From: Pseudopithomyces maydicus
Lineage: Eukaryota; Ascomycota; Dothideomycetes; Pleosporales; Didymosphaeriaceae
DNA length: 64,000 nucleotides
Assembly: GCA_026873275.1 (NCBI GenBank)
Contig: JANTUC010000001.1
Coordinates: forward strand, 434,001 to 498,000
Direction: 5' to 3'
The notes beneath the pieces were generated by a model. That model did not search any database. It was not told the origin of the DNA and worked only from the letters and a program-made list of their open reading frames with translations. A program made the translations under genes and the position numbers. Of the stretch, positions 22,592-33,343 are shown piece after piece. Each line of letters starts with the position of its first letter. Positions within the stretch are counted from its first letter, which is position 1.

Positions 22592-23410
22592 TCAATATAC
22601 TTGTTTCAACTTATACCAACCTACTTCGTCTTGAGTTCTTTCTTTCAAGATGTCCTTCATCTTATCCATGTTAACTTCATCTTCGAGCTCAAAGAGTACT
22701 AATTCTTTCTTTACTTGCCCATCTTCTAAAGTGTCTCTCCTTTTGAAATGTTCCAGCGTAGTCCCAGCCGCAACCTTGAACTTGCGGACCCTTTTCAATC
22801 CATCAATTTCTACCCCAGGTATATCGTCCGATCCCAGAGAAATAAGATATTTTGCCGGGTCTATATATTTTAGCACTGTAATACATGTAATCTTCCATGA
22901 TGGGTAGAGTACCGAAGGCAGATGCTGTCGATGATCCAGCGTCAATATGCTCATAAAATCTTGTGTCGAATCTCGCCTGTTCGAAGATGCCTTTCAGGAG
23001 ATCGTCACGAGGCGGACTCTGTCCATCAAGCCCGCGAAATTCCTCCGTCATCCTATAGTCTATGTCTGGCATTTCGTAGATGGTCAACCATGGCGCTTCA
23101 TCGCTCCATGTTCTACATTTGCCACTGGAATGAACTGTCAAAGTCAATGAGCTTTACAATATTACTTCAGACGAATTTCAAAATCCCATGTTCTGTCTGT
23201 GCATCATGGAGGAGAATGTCGAAAGGGGGCAGGATACATACTCGCTTCGTATCGGGCTGCCCGCGGCACGCCCGGTAGCGCAGTGACTTCTTGGATGTGC
23301 GTGTTTTCGTACCAGTCGCAAAATTTCTCGGAAGTTAGAGCGGTGACATTTTCACGAGGCTCGGGTAGATGCGAGATTCGGGAAGATACCCAGATCACGC
23401 CTGGCGTCAT
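22592..23410 (-). CDS. EthD/Dabb-like alpha-beta barrel protein
   Basis: Three exons (23410-23242, 23134-22913, 22875-22592) give 224 residues. The N terminus MTPGVIWVSSRI is followed by SEKFCDWYENTHIQEVTALPGVPRAARYEA, the pattern of EthD/Dabb-like ferredoxin-fold proteins (W-Y-x-x-x-H-x-x-x-V). The repeat continues with WLTIYEMPDIDY and, in exon 3, DPAKYLISLGSDDIPGVE and ELVLFELEDE. This suggests two tandem half-barrels. Intron 1 joins YEA-I-HSSG in phase. Intron 2 (22876-22912) is only 37 bp, unusually short, but gives an exact codon count and the strand VLKYIDPAKY. Substrate and function are unknown. Confidence 0.72.
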
Positions 23411-24212
23411 TGTGGTGGAGTCTATGTATGTGGAAGCGAGTGTGACCGAGAGCGAGAATGTATACGAATTCAAGGGCCCGGGCGAAGATAGACAGGGGAA
23501 GATTTTTGCCACATAAGAAGAAAATTGAGCAGACAAAGTTTCAAAAAGGAGTCACTGGAACAAAGGATGGTGGAGTATTTGTAACGGATTCGTTGGGTAT
23601 CTTTTTCCGTAAGTTGGTGTAAGGGACAACAGCAAGACGGCACCAAATGCGGGGTAAAAGACATTGACATTCTTGCACAATCAAGTGAGAATACGAGACA
23701 CGGGAACGCTCGGATTTATATTGGGGCATGATGGATAAACATTGCCTGTCTGTTCTCCAGCCACGCGCATGTTTGCCTCATAGACCAACACCTCCATTAC
23801 CATCGACACTTACGACCTCTCGTCCATTGCTCTTCGGAGACTCGTATTGTCCATAATCGAGCTGCCCTTCCTTGTACACCTCTGCCTTCCTAACAAGCAC
23901 CAGCTCAAATCTAGCCAAAAGTGAAGTATAATACAAGTGCTCGCTAAATCCTTGGGCGAAAATGGCAGGACGTCCAACTTCAACATAAACGCGAGCCGGA
24001 AAACAGGACGAGAAGTGGCTTCTTCGTGTAGCAGCGGAAGAAGGCGACTTGAAAGATTAAAGTGGGCTTTTGGGCCTGAGAGCAGGAAAATCCAGATACT
24101 AAGTAGGCACCGACCTCTCCTGACCCGCGGGGCGATTGCCGGCTGCTTGACTGGCTTCAACTCTGATCGTTTGCCAGATGGAAAGCACACAATGGATACC
24201 AACTGGGATTTA
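23411..24212. other. Intergenic region between the EthD-like gene and rom2
   Basis: It contains the promoter of the EthD-like gene and the 3' flank of rom2. Frames such as 23937-24395 (plus) overlap the rom2 3' exon and look like shadows. No gene is supported. Confidence 0.45.
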
Positions 24213-27200
24213 TCAATTCTTCTCGTGGTAGCGGTTATTTTCAATAGCTTGTTTTTGCCCTTCAGCTTTCTGCCAGAAATCCAAGCTTGTGATGACATCG
24301 TTGCCAATCTCGTCTTCGTAAGCATACAGGATCTAGTACATGTCAGTTTAGTATTCATATCAACAAAGTTTTTTTCCAACGCACCTCCCGCGTAGATGTA
24401 TGTAACCACCTGATATTCTTCGCTGTGACAATATGGACAAGAGCACCGCTTTCCATATGTCGGATTTCGATGAAGCTGGGTTCAAAAGCAAGAATATAAG
24501 GATGGAATATGGCAAACGCTTGTGGAGTGCCTTCCCAAGCGATTCGCCAGTCTTGTCGGGTGCGCCAACCGTTACGGTTAACGAAGAAGGAATAGTCTGT
24601 GTAGCAAAGGAGGAACTCGCTGGCCATACGTTCAATATGGATCGGCTTAATGTTCTCTTTCCGTACAACAAAGTCAAGGGAGGTGTCGGCCTGATCCAGC
24701 AATGACTGTGTTTCCAGAGTCTCAAGACTGACAACCTCAAATCCTTTGGTACAACCAACACAGAGCTTTGATCGGAGGAAGTGTATTGATGTGGATTCGG
24801 TAGGGATGTAAAACTCTTTGTATGGCTTGAGTTGGTCTTGACCTGTCGAGAGCATCTTTGCAAAACCAGACTTCCTCGACTTGTTCGCCATGTTCTCTTT
24901 TGGTTCGTAAACTTTGATTGTCGTTGATAGACCCGATGTCTTGACAGATGCAACTAACTGTTGACCGAGACAGATACCGGACTTGAAAAAGTTAGCATGG
25001 CATATCTTTCTAGGGCGTTTAGCAACCGCGTTGTTATCATCGGGGTCCAATGCTTCTAGAGAATATGAGAATAGCGTCTTATCGGATAGTATCAAAACAA
25101 TCTGATGCTGCTCAAGAACGTCGATCTGAGTAACAGCCTTGCAATCGAGCACACGACGCGGCTTGTGAGAAGCATCTTTCGGTTTGCGATCTGTGACAAA
25201 GACACCCGCTTCGGTTCCAAAAGCAAGTTTTCGACCACCATCTGACTGGGTTAGCAAAGCGTGAGGTAGAGAATCAATATAATTACCAAGCGGAACAGCG
25301 CAAGTGACCCTGATGGCAGCAGTAAAGAACCCTTCATTGAGGGTTGTACGGGTGAAAATATTACTGCGATCTCTTAGGTTCTTCTGTTGTGAGTCGATAT
25401 GCTCCATCCATTTCTGTTGTGAGATTTGCGTGCTGGCATACAGGGTGAGCTCGTAACCACCCTTCCCAAGATGCCTAAACGTGATTGGATAGCCTTGTTG
25501 CTTCGCTGCATCACCCTTTGGCGCAGCCGCGGCAATTGCTTTGGCTCCCATTAAGTTGGCAGAAGGCCGCTTAGCAATACCCATCTTAGGGATGATTTCT
25601 TCCATCTGACCAATGACCAGAAGCTCCAGTGGAATTGGCTTTTTGTAGACCTTGTGCTCGTCGCGCTTATTAACCACCTTTACACGAACCAGAAGCACGG
25701 CATGATCAAAAAGATAGCAAGTAATGTCTCCTGTTTGTTCAGTTGGGGTTTTCTTGAGAGTCCCCTTGAACACCAGCTGCCGGTTATCGTCCGTCAATTT
25801 CAGATCAACAAACTCCCCGGGCCGGAATTTGAGATCTCGGTTGAGTTGAACTAGGTTGAAATGGTTCTCGGCTTTCCCAGACTCGATGTTGACTTTAGAG
25901 AGCGTGTCTTTAATCATCTTGATGGCCTTTGGGATATCCTGCTTGTCCGGGTTATCATCCGCGGTATACTTCTGAATGTTTTCCAGAAGCAAAGGATATC
26001 TTGCCAATCGCGTAGTCGGCTTTGTAAGGTAGCCGTTAAGTTCCAGCTTCCTCGACTCCTTCATGCGTTCGACCTCATCTACAAACTTTGCGAACTGAAC
26101 GTTGGTACGCTTCTCATGTTCAAATTCGTATTTACCGAACAGTTGATTTGCACCGTAGTGAATGAAAGGCGCAAAGTGCGGTACATACTCCAAAAAGATA
26201 TCACCGATCGCGTACACTACCGGATCTTTCTGTTGACGTCGAGTCAGGGACTCTGCAAGCCTCCAATTGACCATGTACACATCTTGACAGTTTGAAAACA
26301 CGGTCCGCACAAACTTCTCCCTTCTATGCTCAGGAATGGGCGACGTTGCGGGATTCCGGAGGGGCTTCATCCAAAAGTCTCGCAGATATTCCAGGTCCTT
26401 CACAAAGTCGCGCTCAGTATACATGAGTTCTGAAATGACCTCTTGTCGTTTCTTTTCTTTATCAGAAACACTCTCAGCAACCTCTTTGGAAACGGTGTTG
26501 ATCCACAGCTTTTGCTCCTCTTGGTCTAATTCTTCGTGCAGACTGGCATGGGATTCTGCACGCTTGAGGCCGGTGGGGCGCAAGTTCAGTCGAGCCTGTT
26601 GCTCCAACCGGCGCGGGCATGCTATTGAGTAGCAAAGACGATCACGGGTGCAGGTGGGTGAGTAACATTCGGTAAGGAGGGTGAAGACACCGTTGACGTC
26701 TGCCTGCTCTTCCATCATGGTCTCCTGAAATTGATACACCTCGTTGGTGGAATCACGGAGTCTGTGCGCATACGTAACATCGTGGAAGAACCTTTGCGCG
26801 TCGAGCGAACGACCTAGAAGTAGAGCGAGGTTTCGATCTGTGGTTTTGATAATGTAGGCTATCAAGTCAACTGCCTCGGCGCCCGTGAAAGAGTTGTTGT
26901 ACACCAACCCATCCTTCTCTTTCTCAGCTAGTGGAATGCGATCTTTAAACACTTCCGCGACACGTGACAGCAGAGCAGGGTAAACAAGTGGAGAGCGGCG
27001 CTGGGCAACGATCCCGACCTGGCCCTGCTGCGATTGGTGCGATTGTGACGAGGCGCGGTTGTTGCTGGTCATGGTCTGGGTGGAGCTGGGTCGTGTTACC
27101 GACGAGCTCATGGTCTCGGTCCGTTCTGAGGGCGGCACGATGGTAGACGCCATAGACATGGTCCGAATCTGAGGGATGCTACCCTGACTACCGTGGCTTG

Positions 27201-28106
27201 TGTTCCTCGTCTTGCTCCCTGGTCCTGCAGGTACGGGAGGTGAAGATGCATTCTGCTCAATCAATGGCGCAGATTCGGCGCCTCCAGACTCCCTTCTCCT
27301 CGGCGGAATCACTCGGCCGCTCATGGTCTGGGTATGCTCCGAGTCCCTGGAGTAGGATGTCATGGACATGGTGCGTTCATCCGTGCGCTCAGGTACCACG
27401 CGTCCATGAGCCGTGGTTCGTGCCATATGATTCATGTAGGGTTGCTGTCGGAAGGTATTAGCAGGAGACACGTAGCCCTGAGAGGGATTGTTGAACTGAG
27501 GGCGGGGGACAGCAGCCATGGACTGCGAGCGATAGGGGTCATTGTGCATGGCGGGACCGGGACCAGGGCCAAACCGTTGCGGCGTAGGCTTGTTGAAAGG
27601 TGGCTGTCCTTGCGGGGAGGTGCGCGAGTCGAAGCGCTGGGGCTGGCCATATGGCTGGCGATCGTGGCGGAGCGGTTGAGGGAGATACTGCGGTTGGGGC
27701 TGTCGCTGGGCTTGCTGAGGAGGGGCTCCATCGGGCATCCTCTGGTTTGGTGGATAGCCGTTCGGAGGCCCGCGGCTGAAGGGCTCCTGGGGCTGGCCGT
27801 ATGCCTGGGGACGCTGGTGGTCGAAGTTGTTGGGGGCGCGCTGGTCGTACTGCGCTGGAGGCCGCCGATCGTAGCCATTCATTGGCTGTCGCATTGGAGG
27901 CGCGCGCTGCATCATGTCGGCCGTCTGGGTGGACATGGTTGCGGCCCGGTCGTGCTGCATCATGGGCCTCTGCGAAGTCATGGTCTGCGAGCGGCCCGCC
28001 ATGGCCGGGCTGGCGCCGAAGATGTTGGCAAAGGCGGCATCCCGGGCGCCGGTGGGTTGGGGAGGGCGCGCATATTCTCTCCCTGCTGGTGGTTGTAGTC
28101 GGCCAT
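24213..28106 (-). CDS. ROM2: Rho1 guanine nucleotide exchange factor Rom2, 5' end one base out of frame
   Basis: Rom2 activates Rho1 in the cell wall integrity pathway at growth sites. The protein has a long Gln/Pro-rich N terminus, a DEP domain (about residues 379-462), a DH domain (about 555-742, from ELMYTERDFVKDLEYLRDF), a PH domain (about 768-900) and a citron-homology domain to the end. An intron at 24333-24384 joins WLHTSTRE to ILYAYEDEIG. The stop is at 24213-24215. The likely start, ATG at 28104-28106, encodes MADYNHQQG, but the downstream frame reads REYARPPQPTGARDAAFANIFG one base out of phase. One extra G in the run at 28081-28083 gives an exact 1,281-codon gene. Without it the first in-frame Met is about residue 49 (MAGRSQTM). 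Confidence 0.93.
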
Positions 28107-28812
28107 GTCGGTTCGTGCCGTCAGCGCCTACTGGACATCCGCACACGCCGAGGGAGAGCCTTGCAACGGGGGGTGTTCACGGAGCGCTCTCGCGGCGTGC
28201 AGCCCGCACCGGAAGAGCGGCGTGGTGAGTGCGGTGCGGTGCGGTGTGGTGGCTGTCGACGGCGCGTGGGGCCCACCGACAGAGGGTTTGCGGGATGCCC
28301 CTGGGCGCGGCGAGGTTGCTGGCAGGGCGATTGCGGAGGGCCGGAAGGACCTGCGTGGAGCGATGCAGCACACGCGGGTGCGGGTGCGGGTGTGCGGGTG
28401 TGCGTGTTGGTGTGTCTGTGTGCGTGCGTGTGTGTGTGTGTTCACCGAGGTGGGACTGTCTCCCTGGCTACGAGCCCTGGGAGGCGGGCGAGGCAGAGGC
28501 AGAAGGGCAAACGCCGTGCACGGCAGCAAGAGAGCTCAGGAGAGGGCAAAGGATATACGGGCTAGGGGGCAGGGCGGCGGGGGGACGAGGATCGGGTGCC
28601 CTTGGGGGGTATCGCGGGCAGATCACATCGCACATGTATGTGCAAGCGTGCGTGGGTGGACTTCGTTCAAATGCGCCAAGAAGCGGCCCATCACGCATCG
28701 ACCAGCTCCCATCCGCGTCGCCCATCTCCAGCTCCAGCACCACCACAGCTCCCCAACCAACCAGCCACCGAGCCCCGACCCTCTCCACGACCGCCGCTGC
28801 ACCCCATCCACC
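28107..28812. promoter_or_regulatory. Divergent promoter region, rom2 and vma11
   Basis: About 700 bp lie between divergent genes. It holds a TG-rich repeat (28373-28441) and a C-rich leader before vma11. No other gene is supported; the long frames here reflect G+C-rich sequence. Confidence 0.5.
28373..28441. repeat. TG/CG-rich simple repeat
   Basis: GCGGGTG and GTGTG units run for about 70 bp, ending in a pure (TG)n stretch of about 14 bp. It sits in the rom2-vma11 divergent promoter and could form Z-DNA. Confidence 0.85.
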
Positions 28813-29615
28813 ATGGACAACGCCTACACCCCGAGCTTCGCGCCCTTCTTTGGCATGGTACGTCATGGCCCTCCCCTCGTGTACAGCCATGGCCACAGCT
28901 AACAATGGACCAGAGCGGCATCGCCTTCGCCGTGAGTTGCAGCCCGGGACGCCCACCCGTGTGAATGAACGCCTGCTAATCCGACCCAGATGATCTTTGG
29001 ATGTGTGTAGTCGCGGCGAACGCCACCCTGGCCCCGAACTGACAGTCTGCAGGTGTCGGCGCTGCCTACGGCACGGCCAAGTCGGGCATTGGAATCTCGG
29101 GCGTGGGCACATACAGGCCAGACCTGATCATGAAGGTAGCCATGTACGACGTGCTTTTGCTGCTCCAGCTGACATGCGCAGTGCCTGATCCCCGTCGTCA
29201 TGTCTGGTATCCTGGCCGTCTATGCCCTCGTCATCTCCGTCCTCATCGCGAGCGACATACGGCCGCCGCCCGACAGAAACTACTCGCTTTTCACCGGCAT
29301 CATGCACATGGCCGCTGGCCTGTCCGTCGGGCTGCCTGGTTTGGCCGCAGGCTATGCGATTGGCATCGTCGGCGACGTGGTACGTGAGACGGATCTGCTG
29401 GAGCTGGAACGTACCTCTGACACAGACAGGGCGTGCGCGCATACATGCGCCAGTCGAGGATCTTTGTCGGCATGGTACTCATCTTGATTTTTGCTGAAGT
29501 GCTGGGGCTTTACGGGTAGGTGCACCGACCAGGAGCAAGCTCATCTGGACGTTTCTCGCTAACGCAGAGCAGACTCATCGTCGCCCTCATTCTCAACACG
29601 CGCGCACAGGGCTAA
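28813..29615 (+). CDS. vma11: V-ATPase proteolipid subunit c' (Vma11)
   Basis: Subunit c' is one of the proteolipids of the vacuolar proton ATPase rotor. Seven exons (28813-28857, 28914-28931, 28990-29002, 29053-29135, 29182-29379, 29430-29515, 29573-29615) give 161 residues. Sequence runs MDNAYTPSFAPFFGM, SGIAFA, MIFGC, VGAAYGTAKSGIGISGVGTYRPDLIMK, CLIPVVMSG, then FVGMVLILIFAEVLGLYG with the proton-carrying Glu (about residue 140), ending LIVALILNTRAQG. LIMKCLIPVVMSG and VRAYMRQ fit c' better than subunit c. Exons 2 and 3 are only 18 and 13 nt. All splice phases agree. Four membrane helices are expected. Confidence 0.94.
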
Positions 29616-30357
29616 GGAAAGGCCCTGGAGACTGTACGACTATTTACGTCAAGACTGGTGTCGCGCATCTTGCACATGGGAGTTAGGGTAATTCACAAGC
29701 GTCGACACGGGAGCAGGGAGAGCGAGCGAGCGAGTGGGGAAGCGCGAGCCAGGGTCAGCATATAGAATGTGCCTAGCTCGGGGCGGTAGGGGTGCTTCGT
29801 GCGGAGCTGGGAATGGCGCGGGTGGCTTGCTGGACGTTGAAAGGGCTGTTTCCGGGGAGGAGGGGAGGCAATGGCGTAGCGCTCGCTGGTCTGCGTTGCG
29901 AGCAACATTGCGCCCCATGTACGTATATGTAACATCTGCTCATGCTGCGTCCATGTGTCGGCCCTTTGGCGTGGAGGATGTGACGGGTGGTCTCGCACGG
30001 CTGGCGACGGGGTGCAACGGGGTTGGGCGCTGGGCTCCCCACGCCGCGCTGCGTCATCATCCCTCGGGGGGCGCACCCTGCGCAAGCCCCGCCAAGTTGA
30101 CCAGACTCGACGACGGTCTGACAGCTCCGTGTCCATGGTCGAACGAAGCCAATTCCTCGCGCCCGTTTCTGCCTGCTGAGGCCGAAACACGTTTGCTGCC
30201 CGCCCTCGTACAAACCGCTTTCACGCAAAAACATGCACTGAGGCGGCTCTTTTGCTCGCACACCCGCCGCGCCTGCCCCCCTCCCTCCTCCCCCGCGCTC
30301 GTCGCTCGTTGCCCGCTGCCCGCTGCCCGCCGCCCACCCGCCCGTCCGTCGCCTGCC
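29616..30357. other. Intergenic region upstream of the PKA gene
   Basis: About 740 bp, mostly G+C-rich. The last 100 bp are C-rich (CCCGCC repeats), as is common in fungal leaders. Long frames run through on both strands but have no protein-like features. Confidence 0.5.
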
Positions 30358-31856
30358 ATGGCAGCTGCCGTGCATAAGTTGCTGCACCCGCACCGCTCGC
30401 GCGAGGAGGCTCGAGAACAGGAGCGGGAGCGCAAGAACTCGGAAATGGACCGCCTCCGCGACGAGGAAAAGCACACGCTTGCGCAATGGGGAGAGAAGAA
30501 GGCGCCGCTGGAACCCGGCCAGATTGACCAGGCGCCCGACCACAAGATGGTCGGCCACTCGTCCCGCGTGCTGCGCAAGGAGGACTTCGAGCTGATCAAG
30601 ACGCTGGGCACCGGTGCGCCCTTTGGTGCCCTCCTCGATTGTTTACGACGCTGACCATCCACTCAGGCACCTTTGCTCGCGTCTGGCTGGTGCGCCTGCA
30701 GAATGCCCAGGCCGGCGACGACAACCAGGTCTTTGCCCTGAAGATCCTGCGCAAGACGGACGGTATGCCCTCGCCCAGTCCAGCGTATGCTGTGTGGTGC
30801 ACTGCTAACAAGCTCGTCCCAGTCATCAAGCTGAAGCAGGTCGAACATGTCCGCAACGAGCGCAATGTGCTTGCCGCCGTGGCAGGACACCCCTTCATAA
30901 CCACAATGGTTGCGAGCTTCCAGGACTACGACTCGCTGTACATGCTTGTGCGCCCAAACACAAAACCATGCCCTCCGCGCCGTTGCTGACCGCCACAGCT
31001 TGACTACTGCCCCGGCGGCGAGGTTTTCAGCTACCTCCGCAGAGCTCGGCGCTTCAATGAGCCTACCTCGCAGTTCTACGCTGCAGAAATCGTCCTGATC
31101 TTAGAGTTCCTGCACGAGAGAGAAGGGGTCGCCTACCGTGATCTGAAGCCCGAGAACATTCTAATCGACGCTGAGGGGCATCTCAAGCTGGTCGACTTTG
31201 GATTTGCCAAGAAGGTGGAGAATCGTGCGTAGAGCATTTCAGTGCGAAGAAGGCCGTTTGCTAATTAGTATAGGCGAGACGTACACGCTATGCGGTACGC
31301 CCGAGTATCTGGCACCCGAAGTCATCAGGAACACCGGTACGCCTGTCACACTACGGCAATGCACCCGCTAACAACGCAGGCCACGGAACCGCGGTTGATT
31401 GGTGGGCTTTCGGCATCCTGGTCTATGAGTTCCTCGTTGGACAACCGCCTTTCTGGGACCAGAACCCCATGAAGATCTATGAACAGTGAGCTCAACATGA
31501 ACTTCTCTGATACATTGACTAAGACGATGAACAGGATTGTCGAAGGGCGTGTGCGCTTTCCGTCGGCCATGTCGGCGGATGCTCGCGATCTCATCTCCGG
31601 TCTCTGCACAGTTGACACTTCAAAGCGACTCGGCAACATACAAGGCGGCGCCAGCACTGTCAAGTCACATGCGTGGTTCAAGGATATCGATTGGGATGCC
31701 CTGTACCACCGCAAGATCAATGGACCCATAGTACCGCACTTGCGTGGACCAGCCGATACCAGGAATTTCGACGAGTACGAGCCGGAAAGCATACACCGGG
31801 AAGGATATACGAAAGAGATGGCAGAGAAGTACGACGATGCTTTCAAAGACTTTTAA
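30358..31856 (+). CDS. pkaC: cAMP-dependent protein kinase catalytic subunit (C2-like)
   Basis: PKA phosphorylates R-R-x-S/T sites when cAMP releases the regulatory subunit. Seven exons (30358-30613, 30667-30762, 30823-30947, 30999-31224, 31274-31336, 31380-31485, 31535-31856) give 397 residues. A charged N-terminal extension of about 80 residues precedes the kinase domain. Motifs: glycine loop GTGTFARV, ATP-binding Lys in FALKILRK (about 110), catalytic loop YRDLKPEN (about 205), DFG in VDFGFAKK (about 225), activation loop ETYTLCGTPEYLAPE with the phospho-Thr, and the C-terminal tail RNFDEYEPE...YDDAFKDF. The residues VENRETYTLCGT and FLVGQPPFWDQNP recall the second fungal PKA class (PkaC2) rather than the main PkaC1. 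Family identity is certain; the paralogue class is likely. Confidence 0.93.
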
Positions 31857-32431
31857 CTGGACACGAGCCTTTACAATGTGTCACGCTGGATCTACGGCGC
31901 AGCTGATAGGATCTGGCAAAGGAGGACCCCCAATGAGGTTACTTTATACTACAAAGCCACCAGCTTGATGGAGTGAACGTATCATGCCCAGGGAACACCA
32001 CGAAGCCTCGCAATCGGGAGTGGTGGGTGGTCGATTTGTTTGTAATTGTGCATATCTGCCTATGCGCATGAGCGATTGGCGCGGGACGAAACGAAACGAA
32101 ACGAGATGAATTGGGTTACAAGATACCCATGCATGCGAGTATGTACGCAAAGGTTATGGGTTCCGAATAGTATCTTGTTATGGCGTCATTTGTCGAGCGT
32201 GTATTTTTAGCGGGTCAACTCTTTCTTACATCAATCGGAGGCTTGTGCATGTTTGACATGTATATACCAAGTACAAACTTTGAAACGCCATGAGTCTCTG
32301 CGATTAATCCACATGCATCTGCACTTCGCTATTCTCATTGCAAGGCGTTCAAATGAGCATTCGGGCTATTTCCCCATTGAAAATTCACCCATTCTCGAGC
32401 GTGTCGTCCCCATGGGATTTCTGGTCACCCA
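31857..32431. other. Convergent intergenic region
   Basis: 3' flanks of the PKA gene and the minus-strand CxxC protein gene. An AACGAAACGAAACGAG repeat near 32089-32104 is the only patterned sequence. No gene is supported. Confidence 0.5.
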
Positions 32432-33343
32432 TCATGTAGTCCACGATGCCGCGCTGTCTGACCTCGCCGGCGTGCTTCTCCCGCTCGACTTGTCGAACCA
32501 ACTTTCCAAACTACTCTCGCTTCTTCGTCGGCTCCCCGTCGTCCCGCCGCTCCCGCCTCTCAACTTCCCAAACATCCAACCGATACGCTTGATGACGCTC
32601 AATTTCCTTGGGTTCAAGTCTCCTCTTACACTGTCCTGATCTTCCGTCTCCTCGTCACGGAATGTATTGGCGTCGGCGAGTAGAGGCGGGAAACTAGTCA
32701 GTATAGTGTCGCGGCGTTGGGAGTCCTCGTTGGTCTTGAACGCCTTGAAACAGAGTTGGCATATGGTAGTAGTCTGACCGGCTGTTGTGAGCGGCTTGGG
32801 TGCGCCACACTCCAGGCACACCATCATCAGAGGATTGGAAGGTGGGTGTAATATGGTGTCTGGAATGAGTGATGTATCCGGGGAACGATCGATTGCCACA
32901 GTAGGGCGGATCTTAGGGATGCGGAGTGGTCGCAATGGTGGGCTCTCCGAACTACAGCGCGAAGTTATCTTTCCCGGATTTGAACGTCGTAAACTAGCAT
33001 CTATGTTATTGCAGATATCAGGATCAGAGCGGGAGCGGCGCATATTTGGTTGCGGTTTTCGTGGTGGTGGATTGATGCCCAGCAGTTTAAGGGAACTGTT
33101 TGCTGTGTTTGCTTCATCTGCGAGCTGTTCTTGGGTGGGGGCCTCCGAAGGACACTTTCCTGCAGTGAGCTGCGATAGTAAGTGTGATACAGATGGCGGA
33201 CCCTCGTTCATGCTAGTCGGTTGCATGAGTGTGGCTTTGCTTGTGGCATAAGAGGTGGAGATAGACGGCAGAGCAGTACTTTGGACCTGGAAACTGCGAC
33301 AACGGCGGAGTAATGCAGGGTCTTGTTGCTGAGGCGATGCCAT
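32432..33343 (-). CDS. Disordered protein with a CxxC-CxxC zinc-ribbon-like segment
   Basis: A single exon of 303 codons starts MASPQQQDPALLRRCRSFQ. Most of the sequence is Ser/Pro/Arg-rich and likely unstructured, with possible basophilic kinase sites (RRSRSDP, RRRSESS). In the middle (residues about 174-198) is CLECGAP-(x12)-CQLCF, two CxxC pairs spaced like a zinc ribbon. A segment near residue 250 (LSVIKRIGWMFGKLRGG) could be an amphipathic helix. I do not recognise the family. Length, ATG and lack of stops make it a likely real gene; function is unknown. Confidence 0.65.
   Translation of the reverse strand: MASPQQQDPALLRRCRSFQVQSTALPSISTSYATSKATLMQPTSMNEGPPSVSHLLSQLTAGKCPSEAPTQEQLADEANTANSSLKLLGINPPPRKPQPNMRRSRSDPDICNNIDASLRRSNPGKITSRCSSESPPLRPLRIPKIRPTVAIDRSPDTSLIPDTILHPPSNPLMMVCLECGAPKPLTTAGQTTTICQLCFKAFKTNEDSQRRDTILTSFPPLLADANTFRDEETEDQDSVRGDLNPRKLSVIKRIGWMFGKLRGGSGGTTGSRRRSESSLESWFDKSSGRSTPARSDSAASWTT

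Noticed and set aside
29734..30654. 306-codon plus-strand frame ahead of the PKA gene
   Set aside because: The part before 30358 is low-complexity promoter sequence; only the end corresponds to PKA exon 1.
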